Source: CALFVT01 sp039989855 | GTDB taxonomy: Bacteria; Pseudomonadota; Alphaproteobacteria; Caulobacterales; Maricaulaceae | Assembly (NCBI GenBank): GCA_039989855.1 | Contig: JBDXGZ010000018.1 | Location: 107,814-171,813 of the forward strand | Reading direction: 5' to 3' | DNA: 64,000 nt | Position numbers and translations under genes: made by a program | Notes under the pieces: model-generated | Told to the model about the DNA's origin: nothing | The model's input: the letters and a program-made list of their open reading frames with translations, nothing else | Databases searched by the model: none | Part shown: positions 43,192 through 52,130 of the stretch, one piece after another | How the letters are laid out: each line of letters starts with the position of its first letter | Numbering within the stretch: position 1 is the first letter of the stretch

Positions 43192-44230
43192 ACGCGCCCT
43201 CAGCCTTTAAAAGATGAAGCTTTCGATCGACCCCGCCTGCATATCCTGACAGGCTGCCATTTTTACCAATAACGCGGTGACACGGAATTATAATCGCAAG
43301 CGCATTACGCGCATTTGACCCCGCGACGGCCCTCACCGCTTTTTCAGACCCCACAGCCACCGCAAGCTGCGCGTAAGACCGGGTTTCCCCGTAAGGAATA
43401 GCGCATAAGGCCTGCCAGACCTGTTTTTGAAACGGTGTGCCTGTTAGAGCCATCTTTGTCGAAAATTCTGTGAGCGTGCCGCCGAAATAATCTTTCAACT
43501 CGCCCCGTATCTGCTGCGTAATCTTTGTTGTCCCTGCCACAATAGGACGCCCATAATATTTTACCAAGCGCGCAAGCTGGCCTTGCATATTTTTACGGTC
43601 AACAAATTCAAGCAGGTACAGCGCGTCTTCATCAACAATAGCGATCATGCGTCCTAGCGGCGTTTCAATCCAGTCCACCAACAGAGGCGCTTGATTTGAT
43701 TTTAATTTCGTCCGTAGCGGTGCATCGCCAAATTGTGCTTGAAAGGCCGCGCGAAACCCGCTCGCCGAGGCATATCCCGCATCTATTTGTACATTTATCA
43801 CGCTTTCACCTCTTTTTAAGTTTTGCGCCGCCGCGCTTAATCTTTGCTGCCGCGCATAGGACAGAAAGCTCATGCCGAAGCGTTTATTAAATTGCCGCCT
43901 TAAGGTGGAATTATCCCAGCCTGCCGCTGTGACGTCCGCTTCACGCCAAACTTTAATAGGGTCTGCTTTGAGAACTGCAAGGGCGGCGTCTACCACCGCT
44001 GACGGCGAGACGAACGGCGTATCGGGATGACACCGCTTGCATGCGCGGTAGCCCGCCGTTCTTGCGCTATCGACATCATCAAAAAACACGCAATTTTCAG
44101 ACTTTGGCGTTCGTGCAGGGCAGCCCGGGCGGCAATAGATTCCCGTCGAGCGCACCCCAACAATTATCAACCCAACGTAAGTTTCATCTCGTGATACAAT
44201 GACCTCATATTTTTGCAAATCACTCAACAT
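43172..44230 (-). CDS. ada: Ada-type methylation-response protein
   Basis: A DNA-repair protein and regulator of the adaptive response. The 352 residues hold three domains. The N-terminal zinc domain (about 10-80) has GIYCRPGCPAR and ACKRCHPD, including the methylphosphotriester-accepting Cys. An AraC-like HTH follows (about 95-175). The C-terminal O6-methylguanine-DNA methyltransferase (about 190-350) has the acceptor Cys in IIIPCHRVIG. I use ATG 44230; the longer frame to 44245 is less convincing. The gene overlaps ccmG at its 3' end by 20 bases, on the opposite strand. All three Cys sites are intact. Confidence 0.93.
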   Translation of the reverse strand: MLSDLQKYEVIVSRDETYVGLIIVGVRSTGIYCRPGCPARTPKSENCVFFDDVDSARTAGYRACKRCHPDTPFVSPSAVVDAALAVLKADPIKVWREADVTAAGWDNSTLRRQFNKRFGMSFLSYARQQRLSAAAQNLKRGESVINVQIDAGYASASGFRAAFQAQFGDAPLRTKLKSNQAPLLVDWIETPLGRMIAIVDEDALYLLEFVDRKNMQGQLARLVKYYGRPIVAGTTKITQQIRGELKDYFGGTLTEFSTKMALTGTPFQKQVWQALCAIPYGETRSYAQLAVAVGSEKAVRAVAGSNARNALAIIIPCHRVIGKNGSLSGYAGGVDRKLHLLKAEGAFTGELF

Positions 44231-44313
44231 AAGCTTCCCTAGCATAGGTGAAACAATAGCGCCGCCTAAAATCAGGCATTGTTATTTTTATGACCAACAG
44301 CTAGGGACATGCT

Positions 44314-44943
44314 ATGACTGTATATTTACATAAAAATGATCTTCCCAATGACATTAAATTCACAGGATCTGTGGCTGTCGATACCGAAACCCAAGGGCTA
44401 TCGCTTGTACGTGATAAGCTCTGCCTCGTGCAATTGTCGGCGGGAGACGGGGATGCTCATATTGTGCAGGTCAACCGAGATACTTTTGATTGCCCTAATC
44501 TCAAAGCGCTTCTTGGGGATCCTGAAATTGAGAAAATCTACCATTTTGGTCGCTTTGACGTCGCGATTATAAAACGTGACCTCGGCGTTGTCGCCGCGCC
44601 GCTATTTTGCACTAAGATTGCCAGTGGTCTTGTTCGAACTTACACGGACCGTCACGGGCTTAAAGACGTCTGCAAAGAGCTGTTAAATGTTGATATTTCC
44701 AAGCAACAGCAAAGCTCTGACTGGGCGAGCGATGAGCTGACCGAAGCTCAACTGAACTATGCTGCGTCCGACGTGCTTTATTTACATCGCTTGCAAATGA
44801 TTTTAATGGCAAGACTGATACGCGAAAGCCGTATGGATATGGCGAAAGCTTGTTTTGAGTTTTTACCAACCCGCGCCGACCTTGATCTTGGGGGCTGGGG
44901 AGACGTTGATATATTTTCGCATAATTTACGTCGCCAAACTTAA
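44314..44943 (+). CDS. rnd: Ribonuclease D-type 3'-5' exonuclease
   Basis: A short, 209-residue member of the DEDDy exonuclease superfamily, acting on RNA 3' ends. The metal-binding motifs are AVDTETQGL (Exo I), YHFGRFDVAII (Exo II) and NYAASDVLYL (Exo III with Tyr). It lacks the two HRDC domains of E. coli RNase D, a length common in alphaproteobacteria. It sits 88 bases before lptC on the same strand, a linkage often seen in this class. The symbol follows the usual annotation of this type. Confidence 0.88.
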   Translation: MTVYLHKNDLPNDIKFTGSVAVDTETQGLSLVRDKLCLVQLSAGDGDAHIVQVNRDTFDCPNLKALLGDPEIEKIYHFGRFDVAIIKRDLGVVAAPLFCTKIASGLVRTYTDRHGLKDVCKELLNVDISKQQQSSDWASDELTEAQLNYAASDVLYLHRLQMILMARLIRESRMDMAKACFEFLPTRADLDLGGWGDVDIFSHNLRRQT

Positions 44944-45031
44944 AATGGCTTTGTTAAAATCTCTTTAGAGTCTCTTGGATAATGATATTATCTATCGCAA
45001 TAATCAGAAAATTGCCCTATAGCCACTTTCA

Positions 45032-45712
45032 ATGACGTCAACACTAACACCACATACACACTCTAATAGTGAGGCCTTGGGCTTATGGGAACCAAAACGA
45101 ACCCTAACGCTTGAAGCTGCGCGCCGACATTCTACACGGATTCGAATCATTCGCGCCGGTCTTCTTATTCTTACAGCGGCTTTAGCAGGAAGCGTTATTT
45201 GGTCCTATAGTCAGCGCAACACGCCTTTTATTCAAATTGATGACCCGACCGAAAGCGCGCGGATGTTGAAGCCTCGTTTTTCGGGTCGTACAAGTGATGG
45301 ATTACCTTATAAGCTAACAGCCGACGTCGCTGTTCGCCTTAATCAGGCGGCCAGTGAAGTTGAGCTTGAAAATCCCGTGTTAGAATTTATTCGAGAAGCT
45401 GGGGCGAAATCCTCTCTCGTTAATTCTATTGAGGGAACATATGATGATGTGTCTCAAATATTGAACTTACGTAAAAATGTAGACCTTAAAACAGATGACG
45501 GAAACCATTGCGTCACAGAGCATGCGCGTATTTTTACGGTCGAAAAGAGAATAGAAGGCGACAAGCCTATACAGTGTAACGGAAAATTCGGAATTATCAC
45601 AGGCCAGACCTATGAAATTCTGGATGATTATGAAGTCTTCAAATTCAAAGACGGCATGACCGCTCTACTCGAAGACGATAAGCCGACAGAATCACAGGGA
45701 GAGGGGGGATGA
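45032..45712 (+). CDS. lptC: LPS transport periplasmic protein LptC
   Basis: A bitopic protein connecting the LptBFG transporter to LptA. The 226-residue chain has a cytoplasmic leader, one helix (about 41-60: IIRAGLLILTAALAGSVIW) and a periplasmic beta-jellyroll (RMLKPRFSGRTSDGLPYKLTAD; VELENPVLEF; ISIEGTYDDVSQILNLRKNV-like pattern) typical of LptC/YrbK. It overlaps the following lptA gene by four bases (ATGA). LptF and LptG are not in this window. Alphaproteobacterial LptC is variable, so this rests mainly on pattern and neighbours. Confidence 0.88.
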   Translation: MTSTLTPHTHSNSEALGLWEPKRTLTLEAARRHSTRIRIIRAGLLILTAALAGSVIWSYSQRNTPFIQIDDPTESARMLKPRFSGRTSDGLPYKLTADVAVRLNQAASEVELENPVLEFIREAGAKSSLVNSIEGTYDDVSQILNLRKNVDLKTDDGNHCVTEHARIFTVEKRIEGDKPIQCNGKFGIITGQTYEILDDYEVFKFKDGMTALLEDDKPTESQGEGG

Positions 45713-46191
45713 AGTTTTACATATTATTCCTCTTTAGCTTAATGCTCTCTGCTGTGCCTGCCACGGCTCAATTCGGCTTTGGGGGTAACGGCGTTATCGA
45801 CGTAAAGGCGCAAGAGGCAACCTATAAAGGTAGCGTGACTATTCTCATCGGAGATGTCGTCGTCAAGCAAGGTGAAGCCATCATTACATCTGATAAAATG
45901 ACGATTTACCGCGCGGAAACTGCCAGCAGCCGCACAGCCTTAAAGCTTGGAGAAATTACGCGCATTGTAGCTGAAGGAAAATTCGTCTACGATGCACCGG
46001 ATAATAAAGTCACAGGGGATCGGGGCATCTATAAACGCACGCAAAATCAACTTGATGTTTTTGGCAATGTCGTTCTGATACAGCCATCTGGAAATCAAGT
46101 AACGAGTGATAGTTTGTTTTATGATTTGAAGACAAAAAGTGCTCGGTTCAAAAGTGAATCTGGTCGAACCGGATTCAGTTTAGGCAATTAA
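45709..46191 (+). CDS. lptA: LPS transport bridge protein LptA
   Basis: Periplasmic protein that carries LPS between LptC and LptD. The 160 residues start with a signal peptide (FYILFLFSLMLSAVPATA-Q). The mature domain is the OstA-like beta-jellyroll, with the repeated pattern KGSVTILIGDVVVKQGEA, SDKMTIYRA and VTGDRGIYKR. Coupled to lptC by a four-base overlap. The next gene encodes a second OstA-domain protein, so the usual single lptA is duplicated here. Length is normal. Confidence 0.87.
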   Translation: MKFYILFLFSLMLSAVPATAQFGFGGNGVIDVKAQEATYKGSVTILIGDVVVKQGEAIITSDKMTIYRAETASSRTALKLGEITRIVAEGKFVYDAPDNKVTGDRGIYKRTQNQLDVFGNVVLIQPSGNQVTSDSLFYDLKTKSARFKSESGRTGFSLGN

Positions 46192-46204
46192 GTTCAATAG
46201 GGGT

Positions 46205-46729
46205 ATGAAAATGACATCTTATATAAAATCAGGGCTTTATCTTATCGGCTTTATGACGCTCTCTACGATCGCGAGCGCACAATTTTCAACCGACTCCAAA
46301 TCACCTGTCACTGGCTCCGCTGATGATGTTGATTATAGACCCAACTTAACAATATTCTCGGGTCAAGTAGATGTTCGCCAAGGCGATGTTCGTATTCTAT
46401 CTGATAAGATGCGGGTTCATACAACCAATGGCGCGAGCGGGTCGGAATCCATTGACGGTGCCCATAAGATAGAAGCTATCGGCAATTTTTACTATCTAAC
46501 ACCCGATCAAGAAGTTCGCGGTCATCAAGGGATTTATCTTAAGTCAACCGAAACATTTACCGTCACAGGAGATGTTGTCTTACTTCAAGGCGATGGCAAT
46601 GTGGTGACAGGTGACAAGTTGGTTTATAATCTGAACGACGGAACAGCCATAGTCAAAGGATCCTGCAAGGGTCGTAAGTGTGGCTCCAAGGGCCGCGTCA
46701 ATATTTTGCTTAAAAACACAAGCAATTAA
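46205..46729 (+). CDS. Second LptA-like (OstA domain) protein
   Basis: A 174-residue secreted protein with signal peptide (SGLYLIGFMTLSTIASA-Q) and an OstA-type jellyroll parallel to its neighbour: FSGQVDVRQGDVRILSDKMRVHT, EAIGNFYYLTPDQEVRGHQGIYL and VTGDVVLLQGDGNVVTGDKLVYNL. The C-terminal end carries two Cys (GSCKGRKCGSKGR), absent from the first copy. An AGGGG ribosome site lies just before the start (ATG 46205 or 46211). Position between lptA and lptB suggests it also works in LPS transport, perhaps as an additional bridge subunit; this is inference. Confidence 0.8.
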   Translation: MKMTSYIKSGLYLIGFMTLSTIASAQFSTDSKSPVTGSADDVDYRPNLTIFSGQVDVRQGDVRILSDKMRVHTTNGASGSESIDGAHKIEAIGNFYYLTPDQEVRGHQGIYLKSTETFTVTGDVVLLQGDGNVVTGDKLVYNLNDGTAIVKGSCKGRKCGSKGRVNILLKNTSN

Positions 46730-46773
46730 ATCACAAACATTATTTATCAGCGCATCAAACACAAGGTTAAGCC

Positions 46774-47523
46774 ATGACAGCTCAGACTGATTATGACGTC
46801 CCCAAAACTGGGCTAGCTGCCAATAAAATTGGTAAGGCTTATAATGGGCGCGTCGTCGTTAAAGATATTACGTTGACTGTGCAACGCGGAGAAGTTGTCG
46901 CTCTCATGGGTCCCAACGGTGCGGGTAAAACGACAAGCTTCTACATGATCATGGGCCTGATTGAAGCTGACCGCGGCATCATCACGCTCGACGGGGAAGA
47001 AATCACCAAGCTGCCTATGTATCAACGTGCGCGTCTCGGGGTCGGTTACTTGCCTCAAGAACAAAGTATTTTCCGCGGCTTGACGGTTGAAGAAAATATC
47101 CGCGCAGTTGTGCAGCTCACAGAAAAAGACCGCTCCAAATGGAATGATAATGTCGACGCACTTCTTGATGAGCTGAACATTGGTCACATTAAGAAAAGCC
47201 CCGCCCTCGCTCTATCTGGCGGTGAACGTCGCCGTGTCGAGATTGCGCGCGCGCTTGCTTCACGTCCTAATTTCATTTTGCTTGATGAGCCGTTCACAGG
47301 GATTGACCCCATCGCGATTGCCGATATTTCCGAGCTTATCCTGTATCTTAAGAAACGCGGCATTGGTATTTTAATTACCGATCACCGCGTACGCGAAACC
47401 CTCGACATTGTCGACCGCGCCTCGATCCTCTTCCAAGGGGAAGCTTTGTTCGAAGGAACGCCTGAAGAAATTCGCGCCAATAAAGATGTACGCCGCGTCT
47501 ATCTCGGCGATAAATACGCTTAG
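46774..47523 (+). CDS. lptB: LPS export ABC transporter ATP-binding protein LptB
   Basis: Cytoplasmic ATPase that powers LPS extraction by LptFG. The 249 residues show Walker A (GPNGAGKTTSF, about 45-55), Q-loop LPQEQSIF, signature LSGGERRRVEIARAL and Walker B FILLDEPFTGIDP, followed by the H-loop ITDHRVRE. The short chain and the DHxVRET region are characteristic of LptB. It follows the second LptA-like gene by 44 bases and ends the lpt set; no rpoN follows, unlike in many proteobacteria. Confidence 0.96.
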   Translation: MTAQTDYDVPKTGLAANKIGKAYNGRVVVKDITLTVQRGEVVALMGPNGAGKTTSFYMIMGLIEADRGIITLDGEEITKLPMYQRARLGVGYLPQEQSIFRGLTVEENIRAVVQLTEKDRSKWNDNVDALLDELNIGHIKKSPALALSGGERRRVEIARALASRPNFILLDEPFTGIDPIAIADISELILYLKKRGIGILITDHRVRETLDIVDRASILFQGEALFEGTPEEIRANKDVRRVYLGDKYA

Positions 47524-47566
47524 ATTACGCGACTATTTTTTAGCAAGGACGGTTTAGATCCGCTCC

Positions 47567-48652
47567 TTACTTCCAACCGACACTATCAAAGATGCCCACG
47601 GCCTTGGCTTGGTTTTTACCAAAGGCCGAGACGTTAAGGCCGTCTTCTTTAAAGGTTCCAAGAACGCTGACAGCAGACGATGTCTTTGCATCGGCAATCA
47701 CGGGATATTCATTATTCCCATCAGAGAAATAACTCTGTGCCTCAGGGCTTGTGAGATATTCTAAGAATTTCACCGCATTGTCGCGGTTCGGGGCATGGGC
47801 TGCCAGAGCCGCGCCACTGATATTCACATGTGTGCCCCGCCCATCTTGACCAGACCCGTCTTGGTTGGGGAATATCACATTCAAATTGCCGTAAATCTCT
47901 TGCTTTTGCGCCTCATCAGAGCGGGCATAGCGCGCGAGATAATAAGTATTGACGATCGATACATTACAAATCCCTGCGGCCACCGCTTCGATTTGACCTG
48001 AATCATTGCTTTGTGGCTTGCGAGCGAAATTAGCGACAACACCCCGCGCCCAATCTTCGGCCCGTCCCGCCCCGTCATGCGCAACCATCGACGACAGTAG
48101 CGAGATATTATAAATATTACTTGATGAGCGCATGCAGATTTGGCCTTTAAAAGCCGGGTCCGCGAGGTCTTGATAATTTATAGTTTCAGGAATGGACGCG
48201 CCTTTATGGGTGATAATCACCCGCGCGCGCTTAGAGAGGCCATACCACAAACCGTCAGGGTGGCGCAGATGAGCGGGAATACGCGCCTCCAAAACATCCG
48301 ACTGCACGGCGGAGATAACCCCTGCATTTTCAGCTTGCCACAGCACGCCTGCGTCAACGGTAATCAGCAAATCAGCCGGGCTAAATTCGCCCTCGCTTTT
48401 CATTCGCTCAATCAGAGCATTGGCTTTCGCCTCAATGCGGTTGACCTTAATGCCCGTTTGTTTTGTGAAATTTTCATAGAGCGCCAGGTCCGTATCATAA
48501 TGGCGCGACGAATAAAGGTTCACTTCACCCGCGTCTTGAACATTAACTTTTTGAGCAGCGTCACCCGCCTGCGTCGGCGTGTCTGTAGAACTCTGCGAAC
48601 AAGCCGCAACAATAAGGGCTGAAAAACAAAGGAGGGAATGTTTGAGACGCAT
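47567..48652 (-). CDS. fbpA: Ferric iron ABC transporter substrate-binding lipoprotein
   Basis: Periplasmic iron-binding protein. The 361-residue precursor has a lipoprotein signal with lipobox VAACSQ (Cys about 18), then a two-lobed binding protein fold (EVNLYSSRHYDTDLALYENFTKQTGIKVN at the start of the mature domain). The Tyr pair in VNTYYLARY is the expected iron-ligand motif of FbpA/FutA-type proteins. I start at ATG 48652, where the signal begins. The ATPase gene lies upstream on the same strand, with the permease divergent, so all three form one importer. Confidence 0.87.
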   Translation of the reverse strand: MRLKHSLLCFSALIVAACSQSSTDTPTQAGDAAQKVNVQDAGEVNLYSSRHYDTDLALYENFTKQTGIKVNRIEAKANALIERMKSEGEFSPADLLITVDAGVLWQAENAGVISAVQSDVLEARIPAHLRHPDGLWYGLSKRARVIITHKGASIPETINYQDLADPAFKGQICMRSSSNIYNISLLSSMVAHDGAGRAEDWARGVVANFARKPQSNDSGQIEAVAAGICNVSIVNTYYLARYARSDEAQKQEIYGNLNVIFPNQDGSGQDGRGTHVNISGAALAAHAPNRDNAVKFLEYLTSPEAQSYFSDGNNEYPVIADAKTSSAVSVLGTFKEDGLNVSAFGKNQAKAVGIFDSVGWK

Positions 48653-48721
48653 AGGAAGCTCCAGAGCCAATTAAGAATAGTTCGCAACTGGTAATGGCTT
48701 TAGCTAATAAGTCAAGATGGA

Positions 48722-49786
48722 TTATTGGCAAAGCCCCTTCAAACTATCACCTTTCGCACGTAAGACGACCTTTTGCCCTATTTCCCAAACAGTGTCTGGA
48801 CTTGTGTCTATGGTCAAATAGGCCCTTGATGTTGCCCCTCTAGGCATTGTCCCGCTGGACGCCGCGCCGATTGTAACACGTTGCGTAGGCCCTGCATTGC
48901 GAACATCTAAAATCTCATAGCCATTTGAATCAATTTTAAGGGTCAGACTCTGTGGACGCGCTAATAAAGCCCCACTCCACCCTTCGGTTAAATTAGTAGA
49001 CCCAGCGATTGACGCCGCAGGAAGACGACCAAAATCTGATATAAATTCACCACCCTTAAATACGCCTTCAAGTACCGTTCCACCGCCCGTTAACATTGCC
49101 ACATTTATAGACGATGGAGCGCGGTATAAATCCTGCGCAGTCCCATATGCTGCAATTTTCCCATCGTCCATAATAGCAATATGATCGCTCACCTCCATCG
49201 CCTCATCAGGGTCATGGGTGACGAGGATGGTTGTGCAATCACGGGCCCGTAAAATTCGCCGTGTTTCTTCGCGCAGGCTGCGGCGTAAGATAATATCAAT
49301 ATTAGCAAAAGGCTCATCCATCAAAAGCACATCTGGCCTTGGGGCCAGCGCTCTTGCCAAAGCCACCCTTTGTTGCTGCCCCCCTGAGAGCGTATGAGGA
49401 TAGCGCGCCCCAAAGCCTTCGAGACCGATTTGCTCAAGGAGTTCGCCCACGAGCGCACTATGTTTTGACCTATCCGCCACGCCAAAGGCAATATTTTCTT
49501 GGACGGTCAAATGAGGAAATAAAGCCCCCTCTTGAAAGACCAACCCGACGGGGCGTTTCTCAGGCGGTGGATTGAGCTGTTGGGACGCCATAGGCGCGCC
49601 ATTTAACAAAATTTCTCCTGTCTGAACCTTAAGCACACCTGCGGTGAGATTAAGCAATGTCGTCTTTCCGCAGCCTGACGGCCCAAGGAGGGATAAAATT
49701 TCACCAGAATTTGCCGTAAGGTCAATGGCTGACAAAGCCGCAACACCGTAATAAGAATGAGAAATATTTTTAAAGGTCAGGCTCAT
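48722..49786 (-). CDS. fbpC: Iron ABC transporter ATP-binding protein
   Basis: ATPase of the iron importer. The 354 residues have Walker A GPSGCGKTTLL (about 35-45), Q-loop VFQEGALF, signature LSGGQQQRVALARAL, Walker B DVLLMDEPFANID and H-loop LVTHDPDEAM. The C-terminal TOBE-like domain follows. The frame is open to 49897, but the homologous start MSLTFKN is at ATG 49786, after an AAGGGCGG site. It is first in a minus-strand pair with fbpA and divergent from the permease gene, with a palindrome between them. Confidence 0.88.
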   Translation of the reverse strand: MSLTFKNISHSYYGVAALSAIDLTANSGEILSLLGPSGCGKTTLLNLTAGVLKVQTGEILLNGAPMASQQLNPPPEKRPVGLVFQEGALFPHLTVQENIAFGVADRSKHSALVGELLEQIGLEGFGARYPHTLSGGQQQRVALARALAPRPDVLLMDEPFANIDIILRRSLREETRRILRARDCTTILVTHDPDEAMEVSDHIAIMDDGKIAAYGTAQDLYRAPSSINVAMLTGGGTVLEGVFKGGEFISDFGRLPAASIAGSTNLTEGWSGALLARPQSLTLKIDSNGYEILDVRNAGPTQRVTIGAASSGTMPRGATSRAYLTIDTSPDTVWEIGQKVVLRAKGDSLKGLCQ

Positions 49787-49841
49787 GCCGCCCTTGCCTC
49801 CTATGACTCGGCAATAATCAGTTCTAAATTTTATATTGTCT

Positions 49842-49862
49842 ATATAGGATGCAATCCTATAT
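49842..49862. promoter_or_regulatory. Operator-like palindrome between iron ABC genes
   Basis: A perfect inverted repeat of nine-base arms (ATATAGGAT and ATCCTATAT) separated by GCA. It lies 56 bases before the ATPase ATG and 74 bases before the permease ATG, in the divergent promoter region, so it may bind an iron-responsive regulator. It does not match the classical Fur consensus. ATGCAATC also recurs at 49849 and 49861. Confidence 0.5.
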
Positions 49863-49935
49863 GCAATCATCCGTTGCCTATAGAGGGCATCACTCATTAA
49901 GGCTAATTTATTCCCATGACCTCACGTCAGATCAA

Positions 49936-51576
49936 ATGACCTCAAGGCAGATCATAAATTTTACCCCGCAGCGCCTAGGACTGCTGGCCTTAACGGGATT
50001 AATGGCCTTACCCATTTTAGCCATATTCGCGGCGCTTTTTACGCAAACGGACGTCTCTTGGGCACGGCTGTTCACGACGACCCTCCCAACATATATAATC
50101 AATACGGGCGCCTTGATGGTGATGGTCGCCATCCTCGCAGGCAGCATGGGCGTGACCACCGCGTGGGCTGTCGCAAGCTGTGAGTTCCCGGGCCGCAAGC
50201 TTTTATCATGGCTTCTAATCCTGCCCCTCGCCGCGCCGGCCTATATTATCGCTTATGTTTACACGGACCTAATGGAATATTACGGCCCCCTACAATCTGG
50301 CCTCCGTAGCCTGTTTGGGTGGGGCGGAAGTGATTATAGCTTCCCAAATATTCGCAACCTCCCTGGCGCAGCGTTGATGTTAAGCCTTGTGCTTTACCCT
50401 TACGTTTACCTCTTAGCGCGCACCGCTTTTCTCTCCCAAAGCCAAGGCCAATGGCAGGCGGCCCGAAGCCTCGGCCTCTCCCCGCGCCGCGCCTTTTTCC
50501 GTGTGTCTCTGCCTGCCGCAAGACCGGCCATCGCAGGAGGCCTCGCGCTTGTATTGATGGAAACCTTAGCTGATTTCGGTGTGGCCGATTTCTTCGCCGT
50601 ATCAACTTTTAGCACAGGCATTTTCCGTGCATGGCTGGCGGAAGGCAATCGCCCTGCCGCCATGAAGCTAGCAGCCTTTATGTTGCTGATCGTGATTTTA
50701 CTTGTCACGCTCGAAGCCATGAGCCGTCGCGGGCGCACAAGCTCCAAAGGTGCAAATTCAACGCCCGCCGCGCGTATGACATTATCTAAGCCGCTGGCGG
50801 CTCTAACAACATTGCTTTGCGCCTTGCCTGTTGTGTTTGGCTTTATCATTCCCGTCTCTCGCCTGACAGTGTTAGCCCTCACGTCTGGTGATAATCAAAG
50901 CCAAAGTACGTTTGCTGGCTATGCTTTTAATAGTTTCACCACCGCCGCCATTGTCGCCCTTATCGTCACACTGATTTCCATTAGCCTCGCCTATATGCAG
51001 CGCAATTCATCTGAGCGGTTTATAAAAGCGAGTATTAAGCTCTCGACCCTTGGTTACGCTTTGCCCGGGGCGATGCTCGCCATTGGCTTGCTCTATCCGC
51101 TTGGGGCGTTCGATCAAATCTTGACACGGTTCGCCAAAGCGCATCTGGCGTGGAGCGGCGGTCTTATTCTCACAGGGACGTCTATTGCCCTAATTTACGC
51201 CCTTGCCATTCGCTTTCTGACGGTCTCATTTAATAGTGTCACGAGCGGGTTCGCCGCCATTCCGCCATCAATAGATTCGGCCGCGCGTTCCCTCGGCGCT
51301 TCCCCGAAAAATGTCGTGAGGCGTATTCACGCTCCTTTATTAAAATCAAGCCTGATTGCGGGGGCGATTTTAGTGTTCATTGACGTTATGCGAGAGCTGC
51401 CCGCGACCTTGATTTTACGTCCGTTTAATTTCGAAACCCTCGCCACCCGCGTCTATTGGCTGGCCAATGATGAACGCCTCGCCGAAGCCTCCACCGCCGC
51501 CCTGTTAATTATCCTTATTGGCGTAATACCGATCATTTGGCTCAACCGCATGGCCGCAAAAAATGAGCGAAAGTAA
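49936..51576 (+). CDS. fbpB: Ferric iron ABC transporter permease, fused two-domain
   Basis: Inner-membrane permease of the iron importer. The 546-residue protein has about twelve helices in two BPD-transporter-type halves, each with an EAA-like loop (AARSLGLSPRRAFFRVSLPAARPAIAGGLALV and AARSLGASPKNVVRRIHAPLLKSSLIAGAILV). The fused form is typical of FbpB/SfuB. The start is ATG 49936; the frame is open to 49849 but lacks a ribosome site. The start codon and 20 neighbouring bases are imperfectly duplicated at 49916, where a seven-codon mini-ORF overlaps the true ATG. Confidence 0.88.
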   Translation: MTSRQIINFTPQRLGLLALTGLMALPILAIFAALFTQTDVSWARLFTTTLPTYIINTGALMVMVAILAGSMGVTTAWAVASCEFPGRKLLSWLLILPLAAPAYIIAYVYTDLMEYYGPLQSGLRSLFGWGGSDYSFPNIRNLPGAALMLSLVLYPYVYLLARTAFLSQSQGQWQAARSLGLSPRRAFFRVSLPAARPAIAGGLALVLMETLADFGVADFFAVSTFSTGIFRAWLAEGNRPAAMKLAAFMLLIVILLVTLEAMSRRGRTSSKGANSTPAARMTLSKPLAALTTLLCALPVVFGFIIPVSRLTVLALTSGDNQSQSTFAGYAFNSFTTAAIVALIVTLISISLAYMQRNSSERFIKASIKLSTLGYALPGAMLAIGLLYPLGAFDQILTRFAKAHLAWSGGLILTGTSIALIYALAIRFLTVSFNSVTSGFAAIPPSIDSAARSLGASPKNVVRRIHAPLLKSSLIAGAILVFIDVMRELPATLILRPFNFETLATRVYWLANDERLAEASTAALLIILIGVIPIIWLNRMAAKNERK

Positions 51577-51637
51577 CCTTGATTTTTAAGTAAGATTAAT
51601 CCATCCAACCATAGATAGTAAACAAAGAAGGGTTTTC

Positions 51638-52018
51638 ATGTTAAAACAATATACGCTGATTTTAGGATTAGGTCTCACCCTTAGCCTCGGAGCCTGCTCG
51701 CAAGCTGAGACAAATACAAAAACATCAGAACCAGTACAGCAAACACAAGCCCCAAAAGCGAAGCCACAAGACGGCGCACGCCAAGACAGACGCCAAAGGC
51801 CTGCCAATGGACGCGAAGGCCGTGCACTGTCTGAATTTATGTACGCATCCTGTGACGGTCTCGCCGTAGGAGATACTTGCAGTGTTGAAACACCGCGCGG
51901 GACACGCGAAGGCGTTTGCTTTATGCGTGAAGGTGATGAGCGTTCTCTTTGCCGTCCGAAAAGGCCCCAAGGTGGCCAAGGTGATCGAGGCGAACGTCCT
52001 CAAAGACCTCAACAGTAA
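51638..52018 (+). CDS. Small putative lipoprotein, unknown function
   Basis: A 126-residue precursor with lipoprotein signal (LTLSLGACSQAE, Cys about 20). The mature part is low in complexity, rich in Gln, Arg, Pro and Gly at its C-terminus (RPKRPQGGQGDRGERPQRPQQ). A short cysteine region (SCDGLAVGDTCSVETPRGTREGVC) holds three Cys. A GAAGGG-like site precedes the ATG. The family is not recognised; the cysteine pattern suggests a small folded domain. Confidence 0.6.
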   Translation: MLKQYTLILGLGLTLSLGACSQAETNTKTSEPVQQTQAPKAKPQDGARQDRRQRPANGREGRALSEFMYASCDGLAVGDTCSVETPRGTREGVCFMREGDERSLCRPKRPQGGQGDRGERPQRPQQ

Positions 52019-52130
52019 TACTAGCTAAAATATCTACTGCATTGGACACACTCTTATGCAGCACTTTATCCTTGCACACTGTGACAATAAGCATAATTCT
52101 TTTCATGCACCTTTCTGCTAGAAAAGTTGC

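Noticed and set aside
47524..47566. Hairpin between lptB and fbpA as terminator
   Set aside because: The imperfect stem (AAGGACGG with CCGCTCCTT) lacks a T-tract on either strand.
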